A stretch of DNA of 6,287 bases from Candidatus Cloacimonas sp. SDB (GCA_001412425.1 LKUH01000528.1:1-6287), one strand, 5' to 3'; positions 1-6,194 are shown, numbered from the stretch's first letter. Notes: generated by a model from the letters alone, not told the origin. A program made the numbers and translations.

Positions 1-62
1 CAGGTGTAAGCACAGTAATGTGTTCAGCCGAGTGATACTAATAGATCAATTGTCTTTACTAA
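1..62 (+). rRNA. 23S ribosomal RNA, 3' end (partial)
   Basis: This is the last part of a large-subunit rRNA, cut by the window edge. The stretch GTGTAAGCACAGTAATG followed by TGTTCAGCCGAGTGATACTAAT matches the conserved 3' region of bacterial 23S rRNA (E. coli has GTGTGTAAGCGCAGCGATGCGTTGAGCTAACCGGTACTAAT, compared from memory). The mature end is set by analogy: E. coli 23S ends about 27 nt from the start of TACTAAT, which here gives about position 62, uncertain by a few bases. The 5S gene follows on the same strand, as expected for an rrn operon. Confidence 0.93.
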
Positions 63-99
63 TAAATTTCCCCTATCTCGCAAAAATAATGAGAGCCTG

Positions 100-219
100 A
101 AGAAGGTGGTTATAGCGGTAAGGTCACACCTGTTCCCATCCCGAACACAGAAGTTAAGCTTACCCGCGCTGATGGTACTGCATGGGCAACTGTGTGGAAG
201 AGTAAGTCGCCGCCTTCTT
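100..219 (+). rRNA. rrf: 5S ribosomal RNA (complete)
   Basis: Structural RNA of the large ribosomal subunit. The core CACACCTGTTCCCATCCCGAA, then CACAGAAGTTAAGC, GATGGTACTGC and the closing GTCGCCGCCTTCTT are the standard bacterial 5S landmarks. Aligning GGTGGTTATAGCGG at 105 to E. coli 5S puts the mature 5' end at about 100, and helix I pairing puts the 3' end at about 219, giving 120 nt, the usual length. Helix I continues outside the mature ends: 91-106 pairs perfectly with 213-228, forming the precursor stalk that is trimmed during maturation. It lies about 38 nt after 23S with no tRNA between them. Ends are estimates within 1-3 nt. Confidence 0.96.
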
Positions 220-254
220 CAGGCTCTCTCTATATCTAAAACTAAACAATTAGT

Positions 255-286
255 AAAATCTGTATTTTGAATAAATATGATTTATT
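255..286. terminator. weak AT-only hairpins between 5S rRNA and dacB
   Basis: The gap between the 5S precursor stem and the dacB stop codon holds two small inverted repeats: AAAAT (255-259) with ATTTT (264-268), and AATAAAT (270-276) with ATTTATT (280-286) around a 3-base loop. The two transcription units converge here, so a bidirectional terminator is expected. The stems contain no G-C pairs and no long T run follows, so these would be poor intrinsic terminators. In AT-rich DNA they may be chance. Confidence 0.2.
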
Positions 287-291
287 TTAAC

Positions 292-1764
292 TTATAAATT
301 TTCTAAAACTGAAGCTAAAATAAAATTTATTTGCTGATCTATTTGATTTGAATTGAGTTTATGACAATTAACCAGAATTGAAAAAACTGCATCACCTCTA
401 GGTGTTTCAACATAACCCGATAAACAACGAATATTGGTCATAGTTCCTGTTTTAGCTTTAATGTTACCCTCATTGACTGTTCTGATAATAGAAACGGCAG
501 GGGTTTCCAAAAATATACCTGCAACAGGCATAATATCTTCCCAGAAAGAATTTTGTTCGGTTTGCTTTACTCCTTTTAAAACCTTAACAATCTGCTGTGG
601 GCTTATCAGATTATATCTGGAAAGGCCAGACCCGTCAAAATAAGAATATTGTTCAGGTTTTAGATCAAAATCAAGCAGGAAATTTTGAACAATCTTTCTG
701 CTATCCGAAAAAGAACCAATCCCATTTTGTTTCCAGCTGATTGTTTTCAGAAGAGTTTCAGCATAAAGATTTTTGCTTTTTTTCATCATTACTTGCAGGA
801 TATCAATTAGAGGTGGTGATTTATGAACCGCGATCAGAGATAAATTTTCAGGTACAAAATTCCAATTTTCAATATCATCACAATCAAATGCAGTTCCGGT
901 AATTTCAAAGCCTTCTTCCAGCAGGAATTCTTTCAGAACAGTAACGAAATATATAGTAGGATTTGATAAAGATATTGTTCTGTAATCAATCCTGCTTCCA
1001 ATTCCAATATCACCTGAAACAATAATTTCGTTATTATCAAAAGGACGTACTAAAGTTATTCTTGATTTTGGATTTTTGGCAGTAACCAGATTATTAGAAA
1101 TTTTAAAATATTCGCTTTTCAATTCCGGAAAAATGCAGGAAGGTTTGTGAAAATTTAAGGGCGGAATAATCTGTAATTTAATTGAATTTTCATTGAATTG
1201 CAATCCGTTTGTTTCAGCAGCAAAAGCATAATTCAAATCATCAATCATCCATCCCTTGCCAAATTTAATCTCATCAAATGCATCGTCATTTCCAATAATA
1301 TTGCCGTTTATTTTTCGAATTCCCAGTTTTCTTAATGTGTCTGTCCAACAATAGAAAGGTAATCTGGGATCAACATAGAATTCAGAACTGAAAGTAGGGT
1401 CACCACTACCCTCAATGATGAGATCGCCGTACAGGACAGAGTCAATTATTTCTCCTGAAGCGTAAAGTTTTGTTTCGTAGGTAAAATCTGATCCCAGGCT
1501 TAAAAGAGCTGCTGCAGAAGTTAAGATCTTTTGATTTGATGCAGGGATAAAGAGTTTATCAGCATTATGTTCATATAGTATTTCACCTGTGTTCAGGGAT
1601 TCTACCAAAATTCCCCAATGAGCAGAGACAAAAAGTGAATCTTGTAAAATTGTCTCGATCAGTTGTTTAGTATTATTCAAATGTTGTAAGCGAGTAGTAG
1701 CACATCCCCAGAAAATGATTGGGATAATAACATATGTAATGAGGATTCTAACTTTTAATTTCAT
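292..1764 (-). CDS. dacB: D-alanyl-D-alanine carboxypeptidase/endopeptidase (PBP4 family, S13), lipoprotein form
   Basis: Class C penicillin-binding protein that trims or cleaves D-Ala peptide bonds in peptidoglycan in the periplasm; 490 residues, near the usual family length. All three catalytic motifs are visible: SxxK as SNQK (S76 nucleophile, K79) in FIPASNQKILTSAAALL, SxN as S330-K331-N332, and KTG at 438-440 (AKTGT). The family signatures EGSGDPTF (118-125) and DGSGLSRYNLISP (377-389) are also present. The long interval between SxxK and SxN fits the inserted domains of PBP4. The N-terminus is a hydrophobic signal ending in FWG-C21, a weak lipobox followed by Ala-Thr, so membrane anchoring, probably in the outer membrane, is inferred. 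The start is the only Met before the signal peptide, and no clear Shine-Dalgarno precedes it. It converges on the rRNA operon and diverges from hutI. The gene appears intact. The family is secure; carboxypeptidase versus endopeptidase activity cannot be decided. Confidence 0.94.
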   Translation of the reverse strand: MKLKVRILITYVIIPIIFWGCATTRLQHLNNTKQLIETILQDSLFVSAHWGILVESLNTGEILYEHNADKLFIPASNQKILTSAAALLSLGSDFTYETKLYASGEIIDSVLYGDLIIEGSGDPTFSSEFYVDPRLPFYCWTDTLRKLGIRKINGNIIGNDDAFDEIKFGKGWMIDDLNYAFAAETNGLQFNENSIKLQIIPPLNFHKPSCIFPELKSEYFKISNNLVTAKNPKSRITLVRPFDNNEIIVSGDIGIGSRIDYRTISLSNPTIYFVTVLKEFLLEEGFEITGTAFDCDDIENWNFVPENLSLIAVHKSPPLIDILQVMMKKSKNLYAETLLKTISWKQNGIGSFSDSRKIVQNFLLDFDLKPEQYSYFDGSGLSRYNLISPQQIVKVLKGVKQTEQNSFWEDIMPVAGIFLETPAVSIIRTVNEGNIKAKTGTMTNIRCLSGYVETPRGDAVFSILVNCHKLNSNQIDQQINFILASVLENL

Positions 1765-1922
1765 GATTCAAGGTTCAATTTAAAAATTAAAAAAGTCAAA
1801 TATTTATCTTCCCAAAGATAATATAAATTTAATCCCAATTGATAAAATGCTTGCTTTTTTTTCAGAAAGAAAATCTTTTAAAAATAAATTTTAATTAGAA
1901 GGAACAATATTGTGAGGTAGAA
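1765..1922. promoter_or_regulatory. divergent intergenic region between dacB and hutI
   Basis: This very AT-rich 158-base gap must hold the promoters of both divergent genes. I could not find a convincing -35/-10 pair on either strand; TTGATA (1839-1844) and TTGCTT (1851-1856) on the + strand lack a good -10 at 16-18 bases. The only clear signal is the hutI ribosome binding site GAGGT (1914-1918), four bases before the ATG. No operator-like palindrome stands out. Confidence 0.45.
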
Positions 1923-3176
1923 ATGAAAGTAGATCTAATTATCAAGAATGCTCTGCAGTTGTTAACTTTAAAGGGTTCTGCCCGAGCTCGTTCCCAAGAA
2001 GAGGCAAACAATCTATCCATTATCGATAGTGGGGCACTTGCTGTATTAAATGGTAGGATTGCAGCCGTGGGAAAGAGTTCTGAAGTGTGTGATCAATATA
2101 AGGCAGTTAAAATAATAGATGCCAGTGGAAAGGTTGTAATGCCTGGTTTTGTAGATTCCCATACTCATCCTGTTTTTTCAACGACAAGAGAAAACGAATT
2201 TGAAATGCGCTTGCAGGGCAGGACTTATGTGGACATTTCTGAACGGGGCGGAGGAATAAGAAGCAGTATACAGGGTGTGAGAAAATCTTCTGAGGAAGAA
2301 TTGTATCAACTTTCAGTAAAAAGGATCAAACGGATGATCAGCAATGGAACAACTACTTTGGAAGCAAAAAGTGGTTATGGGCTGGATCTGATAAGCGAAA
2401 TAAAAATGTTAAGAGTTATAAAACGTTTGAATGATTCCCTTCCTATAGACATTATTCCGACTTTTATGGGAGCTCATGAATTTCCTGATGAATTCAAAGA
2501 CAATAGAGAAGAATATATCAAAATTTTAAAAGAAGAAATGACTCCCAGAATTGCTGAGTTGGGTTTAGCCAGGTATTTTGATATTTTTACAGAAGAACAT
2601 GTTTATAACATTGAACAGTCACGCAGTATATTAAATAATGCAAAAAAATATGGGTTCAAACTAAGAATGCATGCTGATGAGATAAAACCGATTGGTGGTG
2701 CAGAGCTGGCTGCAGAGGTTGGGGCAGTAACGGCTGATCATTTAGGGGCAGCTTCAGATAAAGGAATAGAAGCAATGCGAATTGCTGGTGTTATTGCTAC
2801 ATTATTGCCTGCAACAATTTTTAGTTTGGGAATGAATTCTTATGCCAGGGCCAGAAAAATGATTGATTCAGGATTACCGGTAGCACTGGCAACAGATTAC
2901 AATCCGGGAAGTTGTAATTGTGACAGCATGCAGTTTATTATAACTCTTGCCTGTCTTAAAATGAACATGACTATTGCGGAAGCAATAACTGCAAGTACAA
3001 TTAATGCAGCATATGCTGTAGATTCTGGTAACAAAACAGGGAGTCTGGAGATTGGCAAGGAAGCTGACATATTGGTAATGGATATTCCTACATACCAGTT
3101 CATACCTTATCACATAGGTTCTAACTGTATTGATAAAGTTATTAAATCGGGTAAGGTGATCTGGGAAAATAATTAG
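1923..3176 (+). CDS. hutI: imidazolonepropionase
   Basis: Hydrolyses 4-imidazolone-5-propionate to N-formimidoyl-L-glutamate, the third step of histidine degradation, in the cytoplasm. At 417 residues it is close to the ~420 of Bacillus subtilis HutI, and the C-terminal half resembles that protein closely. The amidohydrolase metal ligands are in place: H80 and H82 (DSHTHPVF), H250 (MHADE) and D325 (ATDYNPG). So are the expected substrate and catalytic residues R89, Y102, Y152 (KSGYGL), H185 (GAHEF), E253 and H273 (ADHLG). The N- and C-terminal strands form the usual composite beta domain around the barrel. GAGGT four bases upstream supports the ATG. The gene ends 15 bases before the convergent DUF2147 stop. 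No hutH, hutU, hutG or ftcD is adjacent in this window, so any partners must lie elsewhere. Guanine or other amidohydrolases are unlikely given the HutI-specific motifs. Confidence 0.96.
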   Translation: MKVDLIIKNALQLLTLKGSARARSQEEANNLSIIDSGALAVLNGRIAAVGKSSEVCDQYKAVKIIDASGKVVMPGFVDSHTHPVFSTTRENEFEMRLQGRTYVDISERGGGIRSSIQGVRKSSEEELYQLSVKRIKRMISNGTTTLEAKSGYGLDLISEIKMLRVIKRLNDSLPIDIIPTFMGAHEFPDEFKDNREEYIKILKEEMTPRIAELGLARYFDIFTEEHVYNIEQSRSILNNAKKYGFKLRMHADEIKPIGGAELAAEVGAVTADHLGAASDKGIEAMRIAGVIATLLPATIFSLGMNSYARARKMIDSGLPVALATDYNPGSCNCDSMQFIITLACLKMNMTIAEAITASTINAAYAVDSGNKTGSLEIGKEADILVMDIPTYQFIPYHIGSNCIDKVIKSGKVIWENN

Positions 3177-3191
3177 TTAGTTTAATTAAAG

Positions 3192-3629
3192 CTATTCTAC
3201 TTTTTCCCAGTACTGCGTTCTTCCCAGAAGTGAAAAGCCGATGAACCCTCTAACTTTTAGACGAAGACCGTTATCTATTACTTCGATTTTGCAGTTATAA
3301 AGTTTACCGTTGTCAGGATCCATTATGGTTCCTCCTTTCCACTGATTTGCAGATCTTTTCAGGTCATTCAAAATTGTCATGCCGATAATGGGCTGATCTT
3401 TAAAATCTCCCTTACATTTGTCACATAGAGGATCGGGATCTTCATCTTCTTGAAGAAAGAGCTGTTCAATTTTGCCTTTTAATACTCCTGATTCTTCCCA
3501 GATCACAATTACAGATCTGGGTTTACCTGTTTCGTCATCAATAGTTCTCCATCTTCCCGTAGGTGACGGATTTTGTGAAAGCAATAAGTGGGGAAGTAGT
3601 AAAAGAGCTATAAAGAATATCCGTACCAT
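3192..3629 (-). CDS. exported DUF2147 family protein
   Basis: Protein of unknown molecular function, 145 residues, last gene of the MarR-OsmC-thioredoxin cluster. Residues 1-18 form a signal peptide (MVRIFFIALLLLPHLLLS, cleavage probably before Q19), so the mature protein of ~127 residues should be periplasmic or outer-membrane associated. Family hallmarks are GRWRTIDDETGK (25-36), DPLCDKCKG (66-74), PIIGMTIL (80-87), WKGGTIMDPDNGKLYNC (97-113) and the C-terminal VRGFIGFSLLGRTQYW (126-141). C69 and C72 form a CxxC pair and C113 is a third cysteine. The ATG lies two bases after the thioredoxin stop and has no Shine-Dalgarno of its own, suggesting translational coupling. Being co-expressed with a thioredoxin-fold protein in the same compartment makes it a plausible redox client; this is inference only. 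Family assignment is confident, role unknown. Confidence 0.9.
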   Translation of the reverse strand: MVRIFFIALLLLPHLLLSQNPSPTGRWRTIDDETGKPRSVIVIWEESGVLKGKIEQLFLQEDEDPDPLCDKCKGDFKDQPIIGMTILNDLKRSANQWKGGTIMDPDNGKLYNCKIEVIDNGLRLKVRGFIGFSLLGRTQYWEKVE

Positions 3630-3631
3630 TA

Positions 3632-4105
3632 TTAATCTATCATTTTTTGCAGATGTTCAACATACTTGGCAGCTCCTCCAGCTTGATAACCGGTTCTATT
3701 GATCTCATTACCAAATTTATCAAGTAAAATTATAGTGGGGAAACCTCTTACTTTAAATTTTTGCAATAAAGCCTGATTATAATTTTTTGTTGCTTCAGTT
3801 TGGGGTAGATTACGAGGAAAATCTAATTTTAACAGGATTAACTCATCTTGCGCATATTGAATGAATTCAGATTGAGCAAAAACTTCATCATTAAGTTTAA
3901 AACACCAGCCACACCAATCTGATCCGGTGAAATTTACAAATATTGATTTATCTTCTTCTTGTGCTGCCTGAAGTGCTTCTTCCAGGGTTACAAACCACTC
4001 AAGCTCAGTTGATTTCTCATCTGTTTTCGTTTCCTTATTACTACAGTGGATTAATGAGAAGGTTAAGGTCAAGGCAATTAAGAGTACTAAAGCATTTTTA
4101 ATCAT
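3632..4105 (-). CDS. thioredoxin-fold lipoprotein, CGWC active site
   Basis: Predicted envelope thiol-disulfide oxidoreductase of 157 residues. The N-terminus is a signal sequence with a hydrophobic core (5-19) ending in SLIH-C21, a lipobox with an unusual His at -1, followed by a short charged linker (22-35). The thioredoxin domain spans about 36-157: strand SIFVNFTGSDW, active site C65-G-W-C68, strand ELILLKLDF, the cis-proline loop R120-G-F-P123-T, and strand IILLDKFGNE. The TGSDWCGWC form is typical of Thioredoxin_7-like proteins rather than classic cytoplasmic TrxA (WCGPC). The start overlaps the osmC-like gene by 8 bases and has a good Shine-Dalgarno, GGGAG (4114-4118), 8 bases upstream. 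The lipoprotein call is moderate; if C21 is not lipidated the protein is still membrane-tethered or secreted. Reductase versus oxidase direction is unknown, as no DsbD or DsbB partner is present. Confidence 0.9.
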   Translation of the reverse strand: MIKNALVLLIALTLTFSLIHCSNKETKTDEKSTELEWFVTLEEALQAAQEEDKSIFVNFTGSDWCGWCFKLNDEVFAQSEFIQYAQDELILLKLDFPRNLPQTEATKNYNQALLQKFKVRGFPTIILLDKFGNEINRTGYQAGGAAKYVEHLQKMID

Positions 4106-4526
4106 TTTTGGTTCTCCCGTTCACAGTTATAATTGAATTTATTTTGGCAGCTTTTCTAAGCATGGCAGAAACTCCGCAGTATCTTGTTTCTGACAGATTT
4201 ACGGCTTTTTCAAGTTTTTCCCAGGGCAGATCATCACCGGTGAATTCATAATTGATGACAATATCTTTATAGATCTTCGGATGTTCATCTGTAGAATCAG
4301 CTGTAACTCTAATATTTAAATCAAAGTTAGTGATTTTCATCTTCCGCAAAATTGAAACAACATCCATTCCAGTGCAACCAGCCAGTCCCGAAAGTAAAAG
4401 AGCTTTAGGTCTGCAGCCTTTATCTTCTCCTCCTACATCTTTCGAAGCATCGATAAAGAAATGATGTCCGTCCTGCTGAACCTGGAACAGCATTTTTTTT
4501 TGCCATTTTACATTAATTTCTTTCAT
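4098..4526 (-). CDS. OsmC/Ohr family protein (YhfA-like)
   Basis: Small cytoplasmic protein of 142 residues from the OsmC superfamily, whose studied members reduce organic or fatty-acid hydroperoxides with a cysteine pair. Both family cysteines are present: C51 in LLLSGLAGCTGMDVVSIL and C117 in LSETRYCGVSAMLRKAAKI. These motifs match the YhfA-like branch better than Ohr or OsmC proper, and substrates of that branch are poorly defined. An extra cysteine, C38, sits in KGCRPKALLL, just before the active-site helix. The start overlaps the upstream MarR stop as ATGA, and AAGGA (4536-4540) lies 9 bases upstream, so the start is secure. Its stop overlaps the thioredoxin gene by 8 bases. Lying between a MarR regulator and a thioredoxin, a peroxide- or thiol-related role is likely. 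The actual substrate is not known. Confidence 0.92.
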   Translation of the reverse strand: MKEINVKWQKKMLFQVQQDGHHFFIDASKDVGGEDKGCRPKALLLSGLAGCTGMDVVSILRKMKITNFDLNIRVTADSTDEHPKIYKDIVINYEFTGDDLPWEKLEKAVNLSETRYCGVSAMLRKAAKINSIITVNGRTKND

Positions 4527-4978
4527 AAAGATTTTTCCTTCTCAGTTAAAGCTTTCTGATAAGCAGCCAGATAAAGTTTGATATTTTGATAAATTTCTTC
4601 AATTCTGTCAGCAGGAAGACGATTAATCAATTCTTCCTGGATATTCATGAAATCAACAATAGTCTGTTGATTAGCTTTTTTCCCTCTTTCAGTAATTTCT
4701 GCCAGCCAGCTGCGGCGATCTTTTTTAGAAGGAAATCTTTTTACCAGTTTTTTTCTGACTAGAGTATCAATTATTCTGGTAATTCTACTATGAGAGACTT
4801 TAAGTTCTACAGAAAGGTCATTCATGCAAATGGGCTTATCAATGTTATTAAGATAGTGTAATAGGTCACATTCCATTCTACCTAAATTCAAACACTTTCT
4901 TCTGATCATCTCTTTTTTAGAGCAAAGATTATAAACTTCTTTGCTTAAGGCAGCATATTTATCAACTGTTTTTTCCAT
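4523..4978 (-). CDS. MarR-family transcriptional regulator
   Basis: Winged helix-turn-helix dimeric DNA-binding protein, 151 residues, the usual MarR size. The DNA-binding core is at about 50-97: ICMNDLSVELKVS (helix 1-turn), SHSRITRIIDTLVRKKLV (recognition helix) and the wing KRFPSKKDRRSWLAEIT with the characteristic DRR at 87-89. Flanking helices (1-45 and 100-145) would form the dimer interface. It carries four cysteines (C19, C29, C37, C51). C19 lies in the N-terminal dimerisation helix, roughly where OhrR regulators have their peroxide-sensing cysteine, so thiol sensing is possible but unproven. It is the first gene of a four-gene operon and overlaps osmC by ATGA. A strong Shine-Dalgarno, AAGGAGCT (4983-4990), fixes the start. 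Autoregulation from the upstream gap is the usual pattern for this family and is inferred here. Confidence 0.93.
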   Translation of the reverse strand: MEKTVDKYAALSKEVYNLCSKKEMIRRKCLNLGRMECDLLHYLNNIDKPICMNDLSVELKVSHSRITRIIDTLVRKKLVKRFPSKKDRRSWLAEITERGKKANQQTIVDFMNIQEELINRLPADRIEEIYQNIKLYLAAYQKALTEKEKSL

Positions 4979-4984
4979 TTTTAG

Positions 4985-4989
4985 CTCCT
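4985..4989 (-). promoter_or_regulatory. ribosome binding site of the MarR gene
   Basis: AGGAG, within AAGGAGCT on the - strand, lies 6 bases before the ATG. It is the strongest Shine-Dalgarno in the window and fixes the MarR start. It also shows that the organism uses standard Shine-Dalgarno initiation. Confidence 0.8.
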
Positions 4990-5063
4990 TATCATAGTTT
5001 TTTTAAAAGCTAAATTTAACCATTTTTATAAACAACTCATAAAATAACTACATAAACATAAAA

Positions 5064-5069
5064 ATTATA
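5064..5069 (-). promoter_or_regulatory. possible -10 element of the MarR operon
   Basis: A perfect TATAAT on the - strand, about 86 bases before the MarR ATG, in the only sizeable gap upstream of the operon. No TTGACA-like hexamer lies 16-18 bases upstream (AAAAAC is there for a 17-base spacer). In such AT-rich DNA the hexamer may be chance. Confidence 0.25.
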
Positions 5070-5118
5070 TTTAATCAACGTTACATGTTTTTAAATTTTA
5101 ACAATATCAAACTTTAAA

Positions 5119-5135
5119 ACAAAATAATATTTTGT
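5119..5135. promoter_or_regulatory. perfect 17-base palindrome, candidate MarR operator
   Basis: ACAAAATA and TATTTTGT are exact inverted halves around a single central base, between the moxR stop and the MarR operon. Length and symmetry suit a dimeric winged-helix regulator. It lies about 50 bases upstream of the possible TATAAT, further than a simple repressor site would be. A weak terminator for moxR is the alternative, since TTTT follows the stem on the - strand, but the stem has only one G-C pair per arm and almost no loop. Confidence 0.4.
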
Positions 5136-5154
5136 GAATGGAAGAGCAAATAAT

Positions 5155-6141
5155 TTATTTGATTTTTGAAATTAATTTTTTAATTACGTCTCTGGATTTC
5201 AGCCCTTCAGCTTCAGCAGCAAAAGAAACTAACACACGATGTTGAAGCACTATTTCTGCAATATTTTCAACGTCTTCCTCAGAAGGGGTTAAACGATTGT
5301 GCAAAGCAGCTCTGGTTTTTGCTGCCAGCACAAGATATTGAGAAGCTCGGGGTCCGGCTCCCCAGTTAACCCATTTTTTAATAAAATCAGGTGCATTTTC
5401 ATCAGCAGGACGAGTTGACCTGGTTAGATTTACCGCAAAATCAAGTACATGGTCACTGACAGGTATTTCCAGGATTGCTTTTTGAATTGAGATTATTTCT
5501 TCAGTATCGAGAATGGATGATACTTCTTTTACTGCTTGAGAGGTTGTTTTCCTGACTATTTCTTTTTCTTCTTCGTAGTTTGGGTAGTCGATATTTATAT
5601 TAAACATAAATCTATCCAACTGAGCTTCGGGTAGAGGATATGTGCCTTCCTGTTCGATAGGATTCTGGGTCGCAAAAACCAGGAATGGTTTTTCCAGCTG
5701 ATAAGTTGAATTTCCGGCTGTAACCTGATATTCCTGCATAGCCTGAAGCAGGGCTGATTGGGTTTTGGGTGGTGTCCTGTTGATCTCGTCAGCAAGAATA
5801 ATATTAGCAAAAACAGGTCCTTTAATATATTCGAAATATCTCTTTCCGTCTATTTTACTTTCAGCCAGGATATCGGTTCCGGTAATATCGGACGGCATCA
5901 GATCTGGTGTAAACTGGATTCGGCTGAATTTCATATTAAGCACTTTTGCCAGTGAAGAAATAAGTAAAGTTTTAGCTAGACCAGGAACTCCTTCCAGCAG
6001 GCAGTGGCCTCCTGAGAAGAGAGCGATAAGGAATTCTTCTATTACTTTATCCTGACCAACAATAACGTTATTTAATTCAGTTTTAATCTTATCTTTTACG
6101 TTTTTCAGATTATCAAGTAATTCAATTTTTTCATTCTTCAT
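5155..6141 (-). CDS. MoxR-family AAA+ ATPase
   Basis: Cytoplasmic chaperone-like ATPase, 328 residues from the chosen start, full length for the family. Residues here count from that start. Walker A is GVPGLAKT (51-58), Walker B with its extension is IILADEINRTPPKTQSALLQAMQE (114-137), sensor 1 is FATQNPIEQEGTYPLPEAQLDRF (156-178), and the sensor 2 region GAGPRASQYLVLAAKTRA is at 261-278 in the C-terminal lid. All ATPase residues look intact. The open frame extends 17 codons further, to 6192, but AGAGGA lies four bases before the internal ATG while nothing precedes the outer one, and the best promoter would start transcription inside that extension. MoxR proteins usually act with von Willebrand factor A proteins encoded next to them; none follows here, only the MarR operon after 176 bases. 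Client and process are unknown. Confidence 0.94.
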   Translation of the reverse strand: MKNEKIELLDNLKNVKDKIKTELNNVIVGQDKVIEEFLIALFSGGHCLLEGVPGLAKTLLISSLAKVLNMKFSRIQFTPDLMPSDITGTDILAESKIDGKRYFEYIKGPVFANIILADEINRTPPKTQSALLQAMQEYQVTAGNSTYQLEKPFLVFATQNPIEQEGTYPLPEAQLDRFMFNINIDYPNYEEEKEIVRKTTSQAVKEVSSILDTEEIISIQKAILEIPVSDHVLDFAVNLTRSTRPADENAPDFIKKWVNWGAGPRASQYLVLAAKTRAALHNRLTPSEEDVENIAEIVLQHRVLVSFAAEAEGLKSRDVIKKLISKIK

Positions 6142-6145
6142 AAGG

Positions 6146-6151
6146 TCCTCT
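6146..6151 (-). promoter_or_regulatory. ribosome binding site that decides the moxR start
   Basis: AGAGGA on the - strand, four bases before the ATG at 6139-6141. The alternative ATG at 6190-6192 has no purine-rich sequence in front of it. This site therefore favours the shorter protein. Confidence 0.7.
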
Positions 6152-6194
6152 AGAATCCTTTTCAGGAAGTTTTTTATGACAAAACTGTTCATCT

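Noticed and set aside
393..404. Inverted repeat CACCT-CT-AGGTG inside dacB
   Set aside because: It lies in coding sequence with ordinary codons, is short, and is not repeated elsewhere as a unit.
2874..3113. Open frames on the - strand inside hutI (also 434-643 in dacB and 5595-6055 in moxR)
   Set aside because: They lie opposite or out of frame within well-conserved genes and show no recognisable domain, so they are shadows.
3181..3190. Palindrome TTTAATTAAA between the convergent hutI and DUF2147 genes
   Set aside because: It is AT-only, has no loop or T run, and lies in a 15-base gap, so it is not a credible terminator.
5077..5088. Adjacent 6-base palindromes AACGTT and ACATGT before the MarR gene
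   Set aside because: Neither extends beyond six bases, and together they have no common dyad, so they look like chance.
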